A stretch of DNA of 64,000 bases from Xanthostigma xanthostigma (Eukaryota; Arthropoda; Insecta; Raphidioptera; Raphidiidae): contig OY754465.1 of NCBI GenBank assembly GCA_963575645.1, positions 4,030,001-4,094,000 on the forward strand. Reading direction: 5' to 3'. The notes under the pieces are model-generated. The model made no database searches. It saw nothing but the letters and a program-made list of their open reading frames with translations, and was not told where the DNA came from. Position 1 is the first letter of the stretch. Every line of letters starts with the position of its first letter. A program made the translations under genes and the position numbers. Shown here in pieces: positions 63,359 to 64,000 of this stretch.

Positions 63359-63779
63359 ATATAGTATTCTTTTGCATTATATTCTGCACAGTTTTCTTTT
63401 CGTACAAAAAAGAGCTTGCTTTACTACGTGACGCAATGTGCTTATCTTGATAGATCTCAATAAATAAATGCATAATTAAATCTCATAAGTATATAATTAG
63501 TGAAATTACAACAAGATTATTTTAAATTATAATTCCGCACTGACCAAATCAACTTGACCACCGATAAAACACCGAAAAACCTGTTTTATTTTTACGTCTG
63601 TACGTTAACTTTATTTTTTAGTGGGTTACTTTGACAATTGTTTTGAATAATAGAGAATTTTTAAGTTAATACACTTGATAAAAAATATGTTTTAGGTTTG
63701 TCTCATCTCAGTTTACCATTAAAGATGATTACAACTTTTTTCGAAAAATTATATTTTTGAAGTAATTATTTATAGACAT
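63359..63779. other. Uncharacterised AT-rich stretch
   Basis: No gene or repeat partner recognised. Confidence 0.3.
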
Positions 63780-64000
63780 ACTAGCCGCTACCCGCGGCTA
63801 CGCCCGCGATTGAGATGGAAATCGACTTTTGACATGCATATCAGGGGTTGAGGTATTGCACATATTTTGACAAACAATTTTCTTATTTTTCGTAAAAAAT
63901 TTTTATTTTTTTTTAATAAAAAGTATCCTATGTTACTTCTAATACCTTCAAGAGTGTATGTGCAAAGTTTCATGATGATCGGTTAAGTAGTTTTTGCGTG
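63780..64000 (-). mobile_element. CTAGT-ended element, copy 2, cut by the window edge
   Basis: Matches 1265-1485 with one difference in about 220 bases, same orientation, so both insertions are recent. Confidence 0.75.

Overview
This window is non-coding, AT-rich animal DNA, most likely from an insect. The repeat types are ones well known from insect genomes: Helitron-like elements starting near TCTATACTAATA and ending in CTAG, Penelope-like and non-LTR retroelement tails, Tc1/mariner, Tigger, Harbinger and hAT derivatives, and tRNA-derived SINEs. No bacterial operon, rRNA or CRISPR structure is present, and there is no intact long gene. The order or species cannot be fixed from what I can see.

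Layout. 0-8 kb: tandem repeats, foldback elements, a Harbinger derivative still carrying the start of its transposase, and two opposed copies of one SINE. 8-16 kb: a mariner derivative, foldbacks, a LINE 3' end and one candidate host exon (minus). 16-24 kb: a second candidate host exon (plus, about 17.5 kb), a Helitron carrying a tRNA-Lys-like module, and the second mariner copy. 24-28 kb: a CACTA-like element, then a hAT element inserted in an LTR-like block with a heat-shock-element array. 28-36 kb: hAT elements and a Penelope-like reading frame split by a 1.56 kb hAT element. 36-49 kb: foldbacks, two more tRNA-carrying Helitrons, a third candidate exon (minus, about 45 kb), mariner and Tigger derivatives. 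49-57 kb: paired primer-binding sites, an element with two spliced exons, and a palindromic retroelement insertion split by a 1.85 kb transposon. 57-64 kb: more Helitrons, a tandem array, and a solo LTR whose promoter has a perfect heat-shock element.

Three themes stand out. First, nine short stem-loops from several repeat families share the layout of a type I hammerhead ribozyme: outer stem, CUGANGA-like strand, hairpin, GAA, ACGU, one H base, outer stem. One lies in the frame of a Penelope-like element and another family inserts with 12-14 bp target duplications. Second, two LTR-like promoters carry in-register heat-shock elements just upstream of a TATA box. Third, a Helitron family exists with and without a tRNA-Lys-like insert at the same site. 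The region is best read as intronic or intergenic DNA with few host exons.
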